Assembly: GCA_018645005.1 (NCBI GenBank) | Contig: JABGPJ010000110.1 | Location: 39,429-103,428, forward strand | Direction: 5' to 3' | Length of the DNA: 64,000 nt | Source of the DNA: Deltaproteobacteria bacterium | GTDB lineage: Bacteria; SAR324; XYD2-FULL-50-16 | Shown: piece by piece, positions 53,257 to 63,132 of the stretch | How positions within the stretch are numbered: position 1 is the stretch's first letter | Layout of the letters: every line of letters starts with the position of its first letter | Made by a program: the position numbers and the translations under genes | Notes under the pieces: model-generated | The model's input: the letters and a program-made list of their open reading frames with translations, nothing else | What the model was told of the DNA's origin: nothing | Databases searched by the model: none

Positions 53257-54111
53257 ATGTTATTGACTGATAGACGTAAGATTTATTCGCAGATAGAAAT
53301 AGAACAGATACGAAACGACGTTCTGCAGCAGATTTTGAAGTGTGGTACCCCGGATGCTGTAGAGGCATGCATCACTTACGCTCGGTTTCTGAGTCTGACC
53401 GGTATTACTAATGAGAACTACCCGCTTTTCATTAAGGTGCTGGAGGCTGGTAATCACTGGGTGGTTGACGGACTGATCGGTGATAGGGACCCCTTTCTCT
53501 TTTTGAGTTCCATTCAACCCAATTACAATATTCTTGAATCGTGTTTTAAGCTTCTCACCGAAAAACATCCGGGTGAGCTCTATCCCAAATCTCTTTCGGT
53601 AGTCCTTGGTGTTCTTCAAGCGACATACAATGTTCCTGAAGACGGATACAACATTTACCGGCTCACAATTTACGACTTGAATACACTGGGCAAGCATCTG
53701 AACGAAGAGATTGGCCAGGAAGACTCTTTAAACCGGGTGATTTTAGATATTCTTCATAAAATTGCGCAGCTTAAAGGGATGCTGGGAGCAGAAGGACTGG
53801 AAGGTGAAGACCGGGACAAGGAAGAGCTTGCGATACACGCTAATGAAATCATGAGTCATTTTTTCGATGACACTAAACGCCTCTTCCAGGTGATCCCACA
53901 GGTGCTGCTGATCAGAAAGGATTACCGTAATTATGAAATACAGCCGAGAGCAGAAGTACGTTTTGAGGATTCCAGTATTTATGACCTTGACAATATGGCC
54001 GACGATCCATACAGCGACTCTGCATCCGATGAGGAGTTTGAGGAGGAGGTCTACGAAGAGGAAGAGGTAGTGGAAAGCCCCGAGGAAAATCTTGAGCCCG
54101 ATCCGGCATAG
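53257..54111 (+). CDS. Unknown helical family, tandem paralog 3, with acidic C-terminal tail
   Basis: ENYPLF, HWVVDGLIGDRDPF, TIYDLNTLGKHLNE, NRVILDIL, ANEIMSHFFDDTKRLFQVIPQVLLIRKDY; tail DEEFEEEVYEEEEVVESPEE. Confidence 0.8.
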   Translation: MLLTDRRKIYSQIEIEQIRNDVLQQILKCGTPDAVEACITYARFLSLTGITNENYPLFIKVLEAGNHWVVDGLIGDRDPFLFLSSIQPNYNILESCFKLLTEKHPGELYPKSLSVVLGVLQATYNVPEDGYNIYRLTIYDLNTLGKHLNEEIGQEDSLNRVILDILHKIAQLKGMLGAEGLEGEDRDKEELAIHANEIMSHFFDDTKRLFQVIPQVLLIRKDYRNYEIQPRAEVRFEDSSIYDLDNMADDPYSDSASDEEFEEEVYEEEEVVESPEENLEPDPA

Positions 54112-54127
54112 AATTTAAAGATATCAA

Positions 54128-54147
54128 GGCCGGTTTCTGAACCGGCC
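54128..54147 (+). terminator. Perfect GC-rich hairpin between paralogs 3 and 4
   Basis: GGCCGGTT-TCTG-AACCGGCC, 8 bp perfect stem just after the paralog 3 stop. No T tract. Confidence 0.45.
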
Positions 54148-54294
54148 GGGAACCGATCGTGCAGATTAAAAAGAAGTAAGAATTTACCCCGTGATTTGGT
54201 TCCTCTCTGTGCTTTCGGGAAATCTTTCAACCACCTAATAACTCTGTCTCATTCGAGATATCTGATCAAGAAACATTGTACGCTGGAAACGCAT

Positions 54295-54963
54295 ATGGCT
54301 AAAGAAGAATTCAATCGTTTCATTCAGAATACGATGCTTGAAATTATCGAGTGCAAAGATGTCAGGAGTTCGAGCGCCCTTTATGCCTACGCAAATTTTC
54401 TTAATAGAAAAAAGACCCGCTACGAAGATATCCCACTTTATCTGAAGATTCTCAAAACGAACAACCAATACGCCATCGATGCATTAATGAGGGGCCATGT
54501 CGCTGTAAAATTCTTCGATTTCATTCGAGTTCCCAATATTTATGTGCTGAAAGGTATTTTTGAAATTCTTGAGCTTTATGGGAAAAATAGTCTTTCGAAC
54601 CAGACATTGAAATCTTTTTGTGGCTTTTTCAAGCGGGTGTACCGGATGGCTGCTGAAGGCTTTAGAATCTGTCCACTGACGGTTGCCGAAGTGAACAGTC
54701 TCGGGAAATATCTGGATGAGAAAAAAACACAAAATTACTATTTTAATCGTGAAATACTGGATATTCTCTTCTTTTTAACCGAGCTGGATGATGATTGTGA
54801 GAGTAGTCCTGAGATGAGAGTCGTTGCACGTCAGGCCAGTCGAATTCGTTCCGATTTCTTCGATCAGAAGCGCTCACTCGCTCAGTCCATGACGGAAGTC
54901 GCCCTTAATAAATCAACCGATGAAGGCCCTGGTATCTCACCCGAAGGCGCATTCGTCGAGTGA
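54295..54963 (+). CDS. Unknown helical family, tandem paralog 4 (most diverged)
   Basis: EDIPLYLKIL, QYAIDALM, TVAEVNSLGKYLDE, NREILDIL, ASRIRSDFFDQKRSLAQSMTEVALNK; start likely MAKEEF at 54295. Confidence 0.72.
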   Translation: MAKEEFNRFIQNTMLEIIECKDVRSSSALYAYANFLNRKKTRYEDIPLYLKILKTNNQYAIDALMRGHVAVKFFDFIRVPNIYVLKGIFEILELYGKNSLSNQTLKSFCGFFKRVYRMAAEGFRICPLTVAEVNSLGKYLDEKKTQNYYFNREILDILFFLTELDDDCESSPEMRVVARQASRIRSDFFDQKRSLAQSMTEVALNKSTDEGPGISPEGAFVE

Positions 54964-55027
54964 CCTTGTTTCGTTCGCTGCCCTGAAAACCTGAGGATCC
55001 CTCCCCGAATACCCGTGACAACACCGG

Positions 55028-55984
55028 CTACATATCACCTAATAGATATTTCTGTTTTTTCTGTTTCAGGTCAGCATGTCGAATCTTATATTCCAGGCTG
55101 TTATTGAAGGTAAGATAGGTGCTTTTATCGACCAGATTACTATATAGAATAACATGATTTTTAGAGTCCAGGATATCGACCCAGACAGAATCATCTGTTC
55201 CCCATTTCCACATGGGATTGTGGCCGACGATAAACGGATGTTCCTTTGAGCATCCCAAGGCAGCTCTTTGTCTATCGAGATCATCCGGGCCGTACTCTTT
55301 TTTACTGGGCGAGGAACGCGTTTCGTTCAGGCGGTTCCAGGTGAGTTGTCTCAGCAGCGGTCCGGATTCGGCGCCACGGATGTCGATAAGCTCATCTCGG
55401 TAAATACCACCTCTCACAGGGCCCGCATGGACTGCCAGGAAATGCTTGTGGATAACAAAAACCGGCAGTGAATTGTAGAAAGTCTGCATCAGGTTGACAT
55501 AGTCTTTTCCCCTGGTTTCCTGGACGGCATTGTGGTACGCCAGCCCCTGTTTGATACCGCTCTTTCCGAGAAGTTCACTGAAGGTGTCATGATTGCCAAG
55601 CAGATAAAAAACGTTATCCGGATAGTCATTGATCAAATGGATAATGATATCCATAATTTCAATTGAGGTATCCATTTCCTGGAGATGTCCTACCCTTTCA
55701 TCATGAACTGAGTCTCCCAGAAATATCATGATGGCTTTATTTTGTTTCAGTTTGTACAGGTTCTGGGAATCCATCAGTATCGCCTTTAAATTCTGCTTGT
55801 TTGCATGTAAATCTCCAACGATGATCACCTCGCGATTATCATCTTCCGGAAATTCCAGCAGTCCGCCCGGTTTTTTGTTCGTGTTGAGTGGTCGGATGGA
55901 TGGGTCGATTGCTAATACGTTTCTGATGGCCAACTGTACTTTTTGATGATGTGTTAGTTCGCCGTAGGTGTAGTAGTCAGGCAT
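55028..55984 (-). CDS. Calcineurin-like/PPP-type metallophosphoesterase with atypical second motif
   Basis: IIVGDLHANKQNL, FLGDSVHDERVG, LLGNHDTF, AVHAG, VGHNPMW. Confidence 0.82.
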   Translation of the reverse strand: MPDYYTYGELTHHQKVQLAIRNVLAIDPSIRPLNTNKKPGGLLEFPEDDNREVIIVGDLHANKQNLKAILMDSQNLYKLKQNKAIMIFLGDSVHDERVGHLQEMDTSIEIMDIIIHLINDYPDNVFYLLGNHDTFSELLGKSGIKQGLAYHNAVQETRGKDYVNLMQTFYNSLPVFVIHKHFLAVHAGPVRGGIYRDELIDIRGAESGPLLRQLTWNRLNETRSSPSKKEYGPDDLDRQRAALGCSKEHPFIVGHNPMWKWGTDDSVWVDILDSKNHVILYSNLVDKSTYLTFNNSLEYKIRHADLKQKKQKYLLGDM

Positions 55985-56645
55985 ATCTTCAACTGATGGT
56001 TCCGCTTTTCCTTGTACGTCATTCCAGGCAAAGAAAAGTGAGATTAACTGTCTGAAAATGGATTGATTTTGGCGCCTTTAAAGATCCGACCAGTATCTGT
56101 TCAATGTATCTAAAGTCGTTGTTCACAATTAATAAACTGGTAGAAATTCGGGCCAGAAAATAAAATCGGTCTTGGGATTGATCTTTGCTGTTAAGAAGCT
56201 TTATCATTCTAACCTTTTAATGATTAATAAGGCAAATATCAAATAACAGTTAATAACACCATATGGATAGCGGGCATGATAGGGAGGCCGGATTCTGTGT
56301 TCTCTGGAATCATTTACTTAGATGTCTATCTGTGTAATACTTCTCCAAAACAGACATCAGAGTACTGTAATACACAGATATTTCAGAAAATACAACGGAT
56401 CAGGCCGCACCTCAGAATGGATGCGTCTTTAGCAATCTGGTTGTCAACTGTAGATGATCGGAAGCTATGCTGAAACTGTTTCAATCAAACCACTGAACCG
56501 GTTTCCGCCATGGACGCTCTTTTCCTGTTATGATAGGGTAACAGAGTGTTCACCGCGTTTGATAGCCTGAATGGAAATAGAGATATCCCAAGCAGATTTT
56601 AAATCTTATCTGAAAACAAATAACAGCTTCAGTGATAGGAGCCCT

Positions 56646-57020
56646 ATGTCAGAAAATAGACGTCATTTTAGCCGGGTGGGTTTTCAATCAACCGTAATCG
56701 TAGGGATTCAGGAACAGGAATACCAGGCGGAGTTGATTGATATCTCGCTTAAAGGCGCATTAATAACATTGGAAGGTGATTCATCATTCGAAAATAACAA
56801 ACGGTGTGTCTTTGAACTCAAACTCGATGCAAATTCCATTGCTGTGAAAACGGATGCGCTGATTGTCTACAGTCACGAAAATCAGCTGGGATTGAAGTTT
56901 CAAAATCTGGACCTGGAAAGTATGACCCACTTACGCCGTTTGCTGGAGTTGAACCTGGGCGATTCTGATAAGATCCAGAATGAGCTGTTTTTTCTGGTGA
57001 ATCCGACGCAGGGAAGTTGA
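56646..57020 (+). CDS. PilZ domain protein
   Basis: ENRRHFSRVGFQSTVIVG...EYQAELIDISLKGALITLEGD (RxxxR...D/NxSxxG). RBS AGGAG upstream of ATG 56646; the longer ORF starts at 56571. Confidence 0.8.
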   Translation: MSENRRHFSRVGFQSTVIVGIQEQEYQAELIDISLKGALITLEGDSSFENNKRCVFELKLDANSIAVKTDALIVYSHENQLGLKFQNLDLESMTHLRRLLELNLGDSDKIQNELFFLVNPTQGS

Positions 57021-57329
57021 CTTCTCCCCCAATCCGGGGAATATGATGTGTTACTGTGCGTTAAAAAGATGAATTACCGCAGCGATTTTATTTCGTCGTG
57101 ACCTGTGTTACGAGGCGAAGATCGCATCCGAAATTACCAGGTAGGGAGGGTTTTCAGGTTTATTAGCTCAGGATCGCTATTTATGCCGCAAATGGTATAA
57201 AACTGGCTTATCCTAAATAGCCAAATAAAAGGGTTCATTCATCCTGACCGCCGCGATTCGTTGCAAAAAAACGAACAGCCATTAACTGATAATGAACCTT
57301 CCTGAAAAACCGCCTGAACTGTTCAACGA

Positions 57330-59168
57330 ATGAGAAGGGAGATCATGAGTCCGCTGAAACCTGTCGAACGGTCTTTGAGAAGCCAGAACGGCTCCATCAT
57401 TGACGATTTATCCCAACAAATGCTTCAGCTTGATATTCAACTGAACTCAAACATTCCGTCGACCCTGTTTATCAGTGATCTTCACGGGGCCGGAGACCGC
57501 TTTATTTCGATTCTGCGGGGACGTTTCGGCATGTTGTATCAGACCTGTATCGAGGCCCTGCCCAAAACCTTCAGCTCGCACAAAATCCAGTATATCGTCG
57601 ATATCATCCGCAAACAGCGTTATTTTAAGGACGATAGTGTCAATATGGATATCCAGGACATAATCACCTGCTTTGTTCAGATTCTGAAATATAAATTCAG
57701 CACAATTGAACACAATATTAATGATGTAATTCAGGATGAATACCGTGATATCATAAGCCGGATGATATCCGGCTTGCCAGTCCCAGACCCGGTTTATGAA
57801 GTGAGTATCGTCTCTCATCGAATTATCGAACATCTGGCGTCTGCCATCAAACGGATTCTGCTGGATCGTATCATGGTTCTGGGGGATGTATTTGATCGAG
57901 GGCCGCAACCTGACAAAATAATTCGAATTTTGGCATCCAAGTGGTACCGGAACATGATCCATTATGTCTTTGGCAATCACGACATTTTATGGATGGGAGC
58001 CGTCGCCGGCAACCGGTCTCTTATTGCCGAAGCTATGCGCATCTCCAGTCGTTATGATCACATGGAACTGCTGAAGCGCCTGGGGTTCGATACCTCAAAA
58101 CTGGTAAAATTTGCCAAAAAGGTCTATCCACCTAAAAAGGTTACTGGGAACTTCAAGGCCCAAACCTCCCAGGCTCGAAGTATGGAAAAGGCCCTGGCGA
58201 TCATTCAGTTTAAGCTTGAGGAAGAGACGATTAAAAAACACCCTGAATATGAGATGGACTCGCGGCTCTGGCTGAAAAGACTCATGAAAATGATTGTGGA
58301 TGATGATGTGAAAGAGTTGAACGACACCCATTTCCCGACAATCGATCTGAAAAACCCGCGCCTGCTGTCAAAAGAAGAAAAAGTGGTCATCGACGATCTG
58401 GAGATACAGTTCAAAACCAACAAAAAGCTCAAAAAGTTGATGCGATTCTTCTTTGAAAAGGGGGAAACATTTATTATTCACAATAATATGCTGAATATTC
58501 ATGCGTTGATTCCCTCAACTGAAAACGGTGAGTTTGACGAATTTCTGAGTCGCAAGGGACAAAACTTGTTGAACCATATCCAGAGGAGCATCAAGCGGAT
58601 TGGACAGGCCTACCTTTCAGGTAAAAAACAGAAGGAGGTCGATTTGGCGTTGATGTTTTATCTATGGTGTGGACCAAAGTCTCCTTTTTTCGGCAAAGAT
58701 GCCATGAAAACCTTTGAACGGTATTTTCTGATAGACAAGACGACCCATAAGGAAAAGACCCTATACTGGTCTAAAAACATGGAGAAGAAAGAGTTCAAGA
58801 AAAAAATTATGGATGAGTTCGGCATTAATCGTGTTATTTATGGTCATACTCCGGTTGACTTTACGAAGGGAAAGAGTATGGCCAGTGAAGATGGGGTCGC
58901 AATCAATATCGATGGTGGTTTTGCTGCCGCCTACTATAACCGTGGTCATGCGTTGGTGCACACACCGCATCAGCTATATGGTATTATTTTGCCTACACCG
59001 GAGGAGATGAAAAAGGCCTCCACCAATCTGGAGACCGTTCCATTATCTGTAGAAATCATAGATGAATTCACCTCTCCGGTTAAGTTCAGAGATACCGCCG
59101 AGGGCAAGATAATTAAGAAAAGACGGGACGAGATTCTGAAAGAGCTGAAAACGATTCAACCTGAATAA
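57330..59168 (+). CDS. fbp: Fructose-1,6-bisphosphatase class III
   Basis: 612 aa; [97 protein letters not shown]. Confidence 0.92.
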   Translation: MRREIMSPLKPVERSLRSQNGSIIDDLSQQMLQLDIQLNSNIPSTLFISDLHGAGDRFISILRGRFGMLYQTCIEALPKTFSSHKIQYIVDIIRKQRYFKDDSVNMDIQDIITCFVQILKYKFSTIEHNINDVIQDEYRDIISRMISGLPVPDPVYEVSIVSHRIIEHLASAIKRILLDRIMVLGDVFDRGPQPDKIIRILASKWYRNMIHYVFGNHDILWMGAVAGNRSLIAEAMRISSRYDHMELLKRLGFDTSKLVKFAKKVYPPKKVTGNFKAQTSQARSMEKALAIIQFKLEEETIKKHPEYEMDSRLWLKRLMKMIVDDDVKELNDTHFPTIDLKNPRLLSKEEKVVIDDLEIQFKTNKKLKKLMRFFFEKGETFIIHNNMLNIHALIPSTENGEFDEFLSRKGQNLLNHIQRSIKRIGQAYLSGKKQKEVDLALMFYLWCGPKSPFFGKDAMKTFERYFLIDKTTHKEKTLYWSKNMEKKEFKKKIMDEFGINRVIYGHTPVDFTKGKSMASEDGVAINIDGGFAAAYYNRGHALVHTPHQLYGIILPTPEEMKKASTNLETVPLSVEIIDEFTSPVKFRDTAEGKIIKKRRDEILKELKTIQPE

Positions 59169-59218
59169 CGATTCTTAGGAAAGACCTTTGGCCACAATGT
59201 ATCAAAGTGCGAGGAATA

Positions 59219-60166
59219 ATGGATATTAACTTTGGGATGGAAATGGTACGTGCGACCGAGATCGCAGCATTGAGTGCCGCACGCCTGCAGGGACTGGGAG
59301 AAGTGAGTAACATTCTCAATTCTACCAGGGAAGCCTTTTATAAAACCCTCAATCGGTTACAGATTGAGGGGGTGATTAAGAATGATAGATTTATGGGCCG
59401 GGAAAATACCTTCCAAATGCCCATTAAAGTGGGAAAGGGCGGATTGAAGAAAGATATCCTGGCAATCGCTCTTGAAGGTCACAACGCTGCTGCAATTGGA
59501 CGGAACAATGCCATGTCCTGTGGTGTTTTGACAGTTGAGGGGGGTATTCAGGCCCTGCCGAACCTGAGTATGTTTAAAATTGTCGTTGGTCCGGAAGCAT
59601 ACGGTGTAGTTGATATCTTGCAACCCCCTGCGATTAACATTAAACGGGTCTCCCGGGCCCTGAAAAAGTATACCGAGAGTGTCACGATTTGCATTCTGGA
59701 CCATGCACGCCATCACCGTCTGATTCACGAAGTAAAAGAGACCGGCGCCCGGATCAAACTGATAACCGAGGGAGAGATTTCCGGCTGTCTGGCCGCTATC
59801 ACGGGTAAAAAAGTCGATATGTTCATGGGGTACGGTTTTGCACCAGAAGGCGTGATGATCGCTGCTGCCGTTAAATGCCTTGGTGGTTATTTTGAAGGGA
59901 AGATATTTTATGAAAACGAGCGAGATAAAGAATTTGCCCGATCAGAAGGTATTGATGATTTTGAGAAGATTTTCAGAGCTGAAGATTTGATTTTGACCAA
60001 TGATGTTGCTATCGCAGCCACCGGTGTGACAGATGGAAAATTTTTAGAAGGTGTTGATTTAACTCCCAATGGAGCGATTACGCACTCCTTTATCGCCAGG
60101 GGGGAATCCCACACATATCGGAAGCTTGAAACACGACACTTTTTTGACTATAAACCGGTTTATTAG
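59219..60166 (+). CDS. GlpX-fold (class II FBPase/SBPase-like) protein with degenerate active-site motifs
   Basis: Full-length resemblance to GlpX (EMVRATEIAALSAAR...VGPEAYGVVDILQP...GYGFAPEGVMIAAAVKCLGG...TNDVAIAATGVTDGKFLEGVD...ARGESHTYRKLETRHFFD), but GEGEIDEAP and DPIEGT motifs are replaced. Confidence 0.8.
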   Translation: MDINFGMEMVRATEIAALSAARLQGLGEVSNILNSTREAFYKTLNRLQIEGVIKNDRFMGRENTFQMPIKVGKGGLKKDILAIALEGHNAAAIGRNNAMSCGVLTVEGGIQALPNLSMFKIVVGPEAYGVVDILQPPAINIKRVSRALKKYTESVTICILDHARHHRLIHEVKETGARIKLITEGEISGCLAAITGKKVDMFMGYGFAPEGVMIAAAVKCLGGYFEGKIFYENERDKEFARSEGIDDFEKIFRAEDLILTNDVAIAATGVTDGKFLEGVDLTPNGAITHSFIARGESHTYRKLETRHFFDYKPVY

Positions 60167-60265
60167 TAGATCGTCGGGTTTTAAACAGGCCTTCCGGACC
60201 GTTGTAATTTAATAAACACTCCCCGTAGACCTCCCGATAAATAGTACTGATGACTTTTTTGGCCC

Positions 60266-60367
60266 TCTCCTGGCGCTGTCATGAACAGCTATGCAGGAGA
60301 AGCGGAAAATCAGTGATTTTAAACGACGGCCAGCCAGTAGCTGGCGTCACAGAGAAATGGGTTTCTC
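60266..60367 (+). promoter_or_regulatory. Hairpin-dense leader: four consecutive potential hairpins
   Basis: 60266-60300 TCTCCTG..GCTGT/ACAGC..CAGGAGA; 60306-60320 AAAATC/GATTTT; 60325-60348 GAC-GCCAGC/GCTGGC-GTC; 60352-60367 GAGAAA/TTTCTC, ending 3 nt before the ATG. Confidence 0.5.
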
Positions 60368-60370
60368 CCA

Positions 60371-61615
60371 ATGAATAAGCTTGTTGAAATAGTACGAAAA
60401 AACAGAATTGGATCTGTAATTGTGGGGATTGCAATTCTGGTTCTTCTCATCGTTGCTATTAGTTTGTTTCGCTCCCCTCGGTTTCCTGATACTATTCCTT
60501 CGGCTGAAAAAAGTGAGATACGGGACCGTGCCTATCAGTCAAGACTGAAATATTTTCAGCAGTTTTCCCGCTATCTCAGGGAAAATCATGGTGGGATGTT
60601 GCTGGCGGAAGCGATTGACCAACAATCACCAACGGGTGAGACATTCGCTGGGGAGTCAAACGTTTATACTTTCAGGCAGCAGTACAAATTTTTGAATCAG
60701 CCGCTGCTAATTGATTTGTCTACCGAATTCTCTGGGAAACATCAAATGCAAGTGGAGATTCGAGACTTGTGTCGTGGCCAAAGTCGGACCACTAGCTGTT
60801 TTGAAATGGACATTAAGAAAGCAGATGCGGTCTGGATACGAGTTCTTCTGGAATCACCAAAAAGTAAAAAAACAACTGAACCGGGCAAGGTTGTTTATAA
60901 AGACAGGGGCGAAACCGACCGCCCGGAGGAGAAGCTTCCAGTACCGGTTGGAAGCGCAAAACTCGTAATTGTAATCGATGATCTGGGGTATCAGATGGAT
61001 GTCTTCAGCAATCTGGTGAAGCTTGACTACGAAATTACCTATTCCATTTTGCCCCAATTGGCATACAGCCAAGATACGGCCGAGATTGCCACTCAGGCAG
61101 GTCGGATGGTTATGCTCCATTTACCCATGCAGCCCAAAGACCAGTCTTTATTCAATCCTGGTCCGGGAGCACTTTTGATCCAGGATTCTTCGGCACAGAT
61201 CAACGCGAAAATGGTCCTAAATCTGAGTACGGTACCTTATGCATTAGGAGTCAACAATCATATGGGATCCGCTTATACGCAATACGCGGAGGGTCTTGAT
61301 ACTATGATGCGTGTCTTGAATGAAAATGAATTGTTTTTTCTGGACAGTAAAACAGCTCCTGGTGATACAGCAAAGCGGGCTGCAAAAAAGCATTCTGTGA
61401 CTTATCTGTCCCGTGACATATTTCTAGACAATGATAAAGAAGAAGCTTTGATACAAAAGCAGCTGTTCAAAGCAGTCAGACTGGCTAGGAAAAGAGGGTG
61501 GGCTATTGCTATCGGACATCCCTATCCCACAACCTACGCTGTGCTGGCAAAATACCTGCCAGAGCTGGAAGCGCAAAGTGTGGTTGTGACGAAGTTAGCA
61601 GATCTAGTGAATTGA
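60371..61615 (+). CDS. Divergent polysaccharide deacetylase family protein
   Basis: N-terminal TM, KLVIVIDDLGYQ...TYSILPQLAYSQDTAEIATQAGRMVMLHLPMQP...GVNNHMGSAYT...FFLDSKT...AIAIGHPYPTTYAVL. Confidence 0.85.
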   Translation: MNKLVEIVRKNRIGSVIVGIAILVLLIVAISLFRSPRFPDTIPSAEKSEIRDRAYQSRLKYFQQFSRYLRENHGGMLLAEAIDQQSPTGETFAGESNVYTFRQQYKFLNQPLLIDLSTEFSGKHQMQVEIRDLCRGQSRTTSCFEMDIKKADAVWIRVLLESPKSKKTTEPGKVVYKDRGETDRPEEKLPVPVGSAKLVIVIDDLGYQMDVFSNLVKLDYEITYSILPQLAYSQDTAEIATQAGRMVMLHLPMQPKDQSLFNPGPGALLIQDSSAQINAKMVLNLSTVPYALGVNNHMGSAYTQYAEGLDTMMRVLNENELFFLDSKTAPGDTAKRAAKKHSVTYLSRDIFLDNDKEEALIQKQLFKAVRLARKRGWAIAIGHPYPTTYAVLAKYLPELEAQSVVVTKLADLVN

Positions 61616-61693
61616 CAGTGTTGGCTGGAGTGGTGTTAGAGACGGCGTGCTAGTGACTGAGGTGTCCTTTCAAATCGCCATCTCCCTGTTTGC

Positions 61694-62917
61694 TTAAACT
61701 TTCACTTTTTCAGGTGAAGGCGTGCTTTCGCTTTGTCCAGGTGAAGGTACACGAAGATTTTCACTAGGGGGTTGAGGTACTTGAACCCTTCCCCGTAAAG
61801 AGTTGTTTTCTCCCTGGGGCAGACCAGGAGCGCTTCTCTGGGGCTGCACCTGACTGGCTGATGCGATATCCCCTGGATGCTGGGCAGATCCTGCACGCGT
61901 CCTTCTGACTGGCTCCATTGATTCTGCGTTTGCGATCTCCTCATTTGCTTCACTTGCCTCTTCTTCCGGCATTTCATCCAAGGCGTGCACAGCTTCTCGG
62001 AGATAAGTAACGTACAGTTCTCTGGACTGTTCGGTGGCTTTTTGCAGTTTTGTATCCTGAATTTGGTTGAGCAAATCGAGAAGGCTGTCTCCGTCCAACA
62101 TTTCAAGTTCCGGAGCGATCTTTCTCTTTTCGATGGTGCTGAACTGCAGATTATTGAGGATCTTGTTCCGGGTTATCTCTTTTGACTTGGCGCGCTTGAG
62201 AGTGGCTTCCAGGTCTTTGAAAATCAATGTTTCACTGAGGGAAAGGTATCGTTCTCCGGTTTCATCGTAAGTGACGAAATTGTGATGCAGAATCTGCTCA
62301 AGGTTGTAGTAGACATGATCGATAATGTCCTGCCCGCCTTCGATCGGTAGAAAAATTTTGGTATAGTTGATATCACTGCCGGCAATAAATATTCGAAAAC
62401 CGATATGAATATCCAACCCTTTTTTGATCGTCTCAGACAGAAATAAATCCCCTGGTTTGGGAACCGGCACTTTATTGACCATTTCTACATGACTCAGCAG
62501 TCTGCCGGCCATGTCCGGCCGCTCTTGCAGTTGACCCATTAATTTTTCTGCCTCTCGCTTGTAAAGGCTATTGAGCTTGCCTTCCAGCAGCACGTTGGCG
62601 ATCCCAAAATGGCTTGAGCGAGGTTCTGCACTAAGATAGTAACCCAGAACAGACTGATAGAGGAGTTGGGCGAAGTTGGACAGTATTTGTTCGTCATCGG
62701 CTTGGAGGGGAACAGCGATAATTGCACGCTCCGGGTTGCTCAGTTCAGTATCCAGGGTCAGACGGACAGCGGCCTTGATATGTAGAAAGCTTCTCAGACT
62801 CTCTTTAATGGACTCTATGATGGTTTCCTGATCATCAAATTTAACATAAGGATCTGTTCCCAGCATATAATTTCTGCCAGGACTGCAATCACTGCGTTGC
62901 CAAATAGATTCACTCAT
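61694..62917 (-). CDS. Hypothetical protein, 407 aa, with Pro/Ser/Gln-rich C-terminal tail
   Basis: Long ORF with consistent coding character; no recognised domain. Confidence 0.7.
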   Translation of the reverse strand: MSESIWQRSDCSPGRNYMLGTDPYVKFDDQETIIESIKESLRSFLHIKAAVRLTLDTELSNPERAIIAVPLQADDEQILSNFAQLLYQSVLGYYLSAEPRSSHFGIANVLLEGKLNSLYKREAEKLMGQLQERPDMAGRLLSHVEMVNKVPVPKPGDLFLSETIKKGLDIHIGFRIFIAGSDINYTKIFLPIEGGQDIIDHVYYNLEQILHHNFVTYDETGERYLSLSETLIFKDLEATLKRAKSKEITRNKILNNLQFSTIEKRKIAPELEMLDGDSLLDLLNQIQDTKLQKATEQSRELYVTYLREAVHALDEMPEEEASEANEEIANAESMEPVRRTRAGSAQHPGDIASASQVQPQRSAPGLPQGENNSLRGRVQVPQPPSENLRVPSPGQSESTPSPEKVKV

Positions 62918-63132
62918 ATATTCTCCGGGTCTGTTGATGATTCAGAAAACGCTCTTGTTCTGAGATGGACGTTGTCCTCAGTGGATGGGAGGGGGGTCTC
63001 ATTCACCGGGCTCGGCAGTCAAAAAAAGCGAAGTCATGATTTTTTCTATAACATATTGTGAAAAAAGCGATCTGTCAATAAAAGTGCATGACAAAAACGG
63101 CAAGATGAAGCGTGCAGATCTGTTGAGTTCGG

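Noticed and set aside
60266-60367. Leader of the deacetylase gene as a c-di-GMP (GEMM), THF or Moco riboswitch
   Set aside because: I compared it mentally to these consensuses and found no match to the conserved core; kept only as an unidentified hairpin-rich leader.
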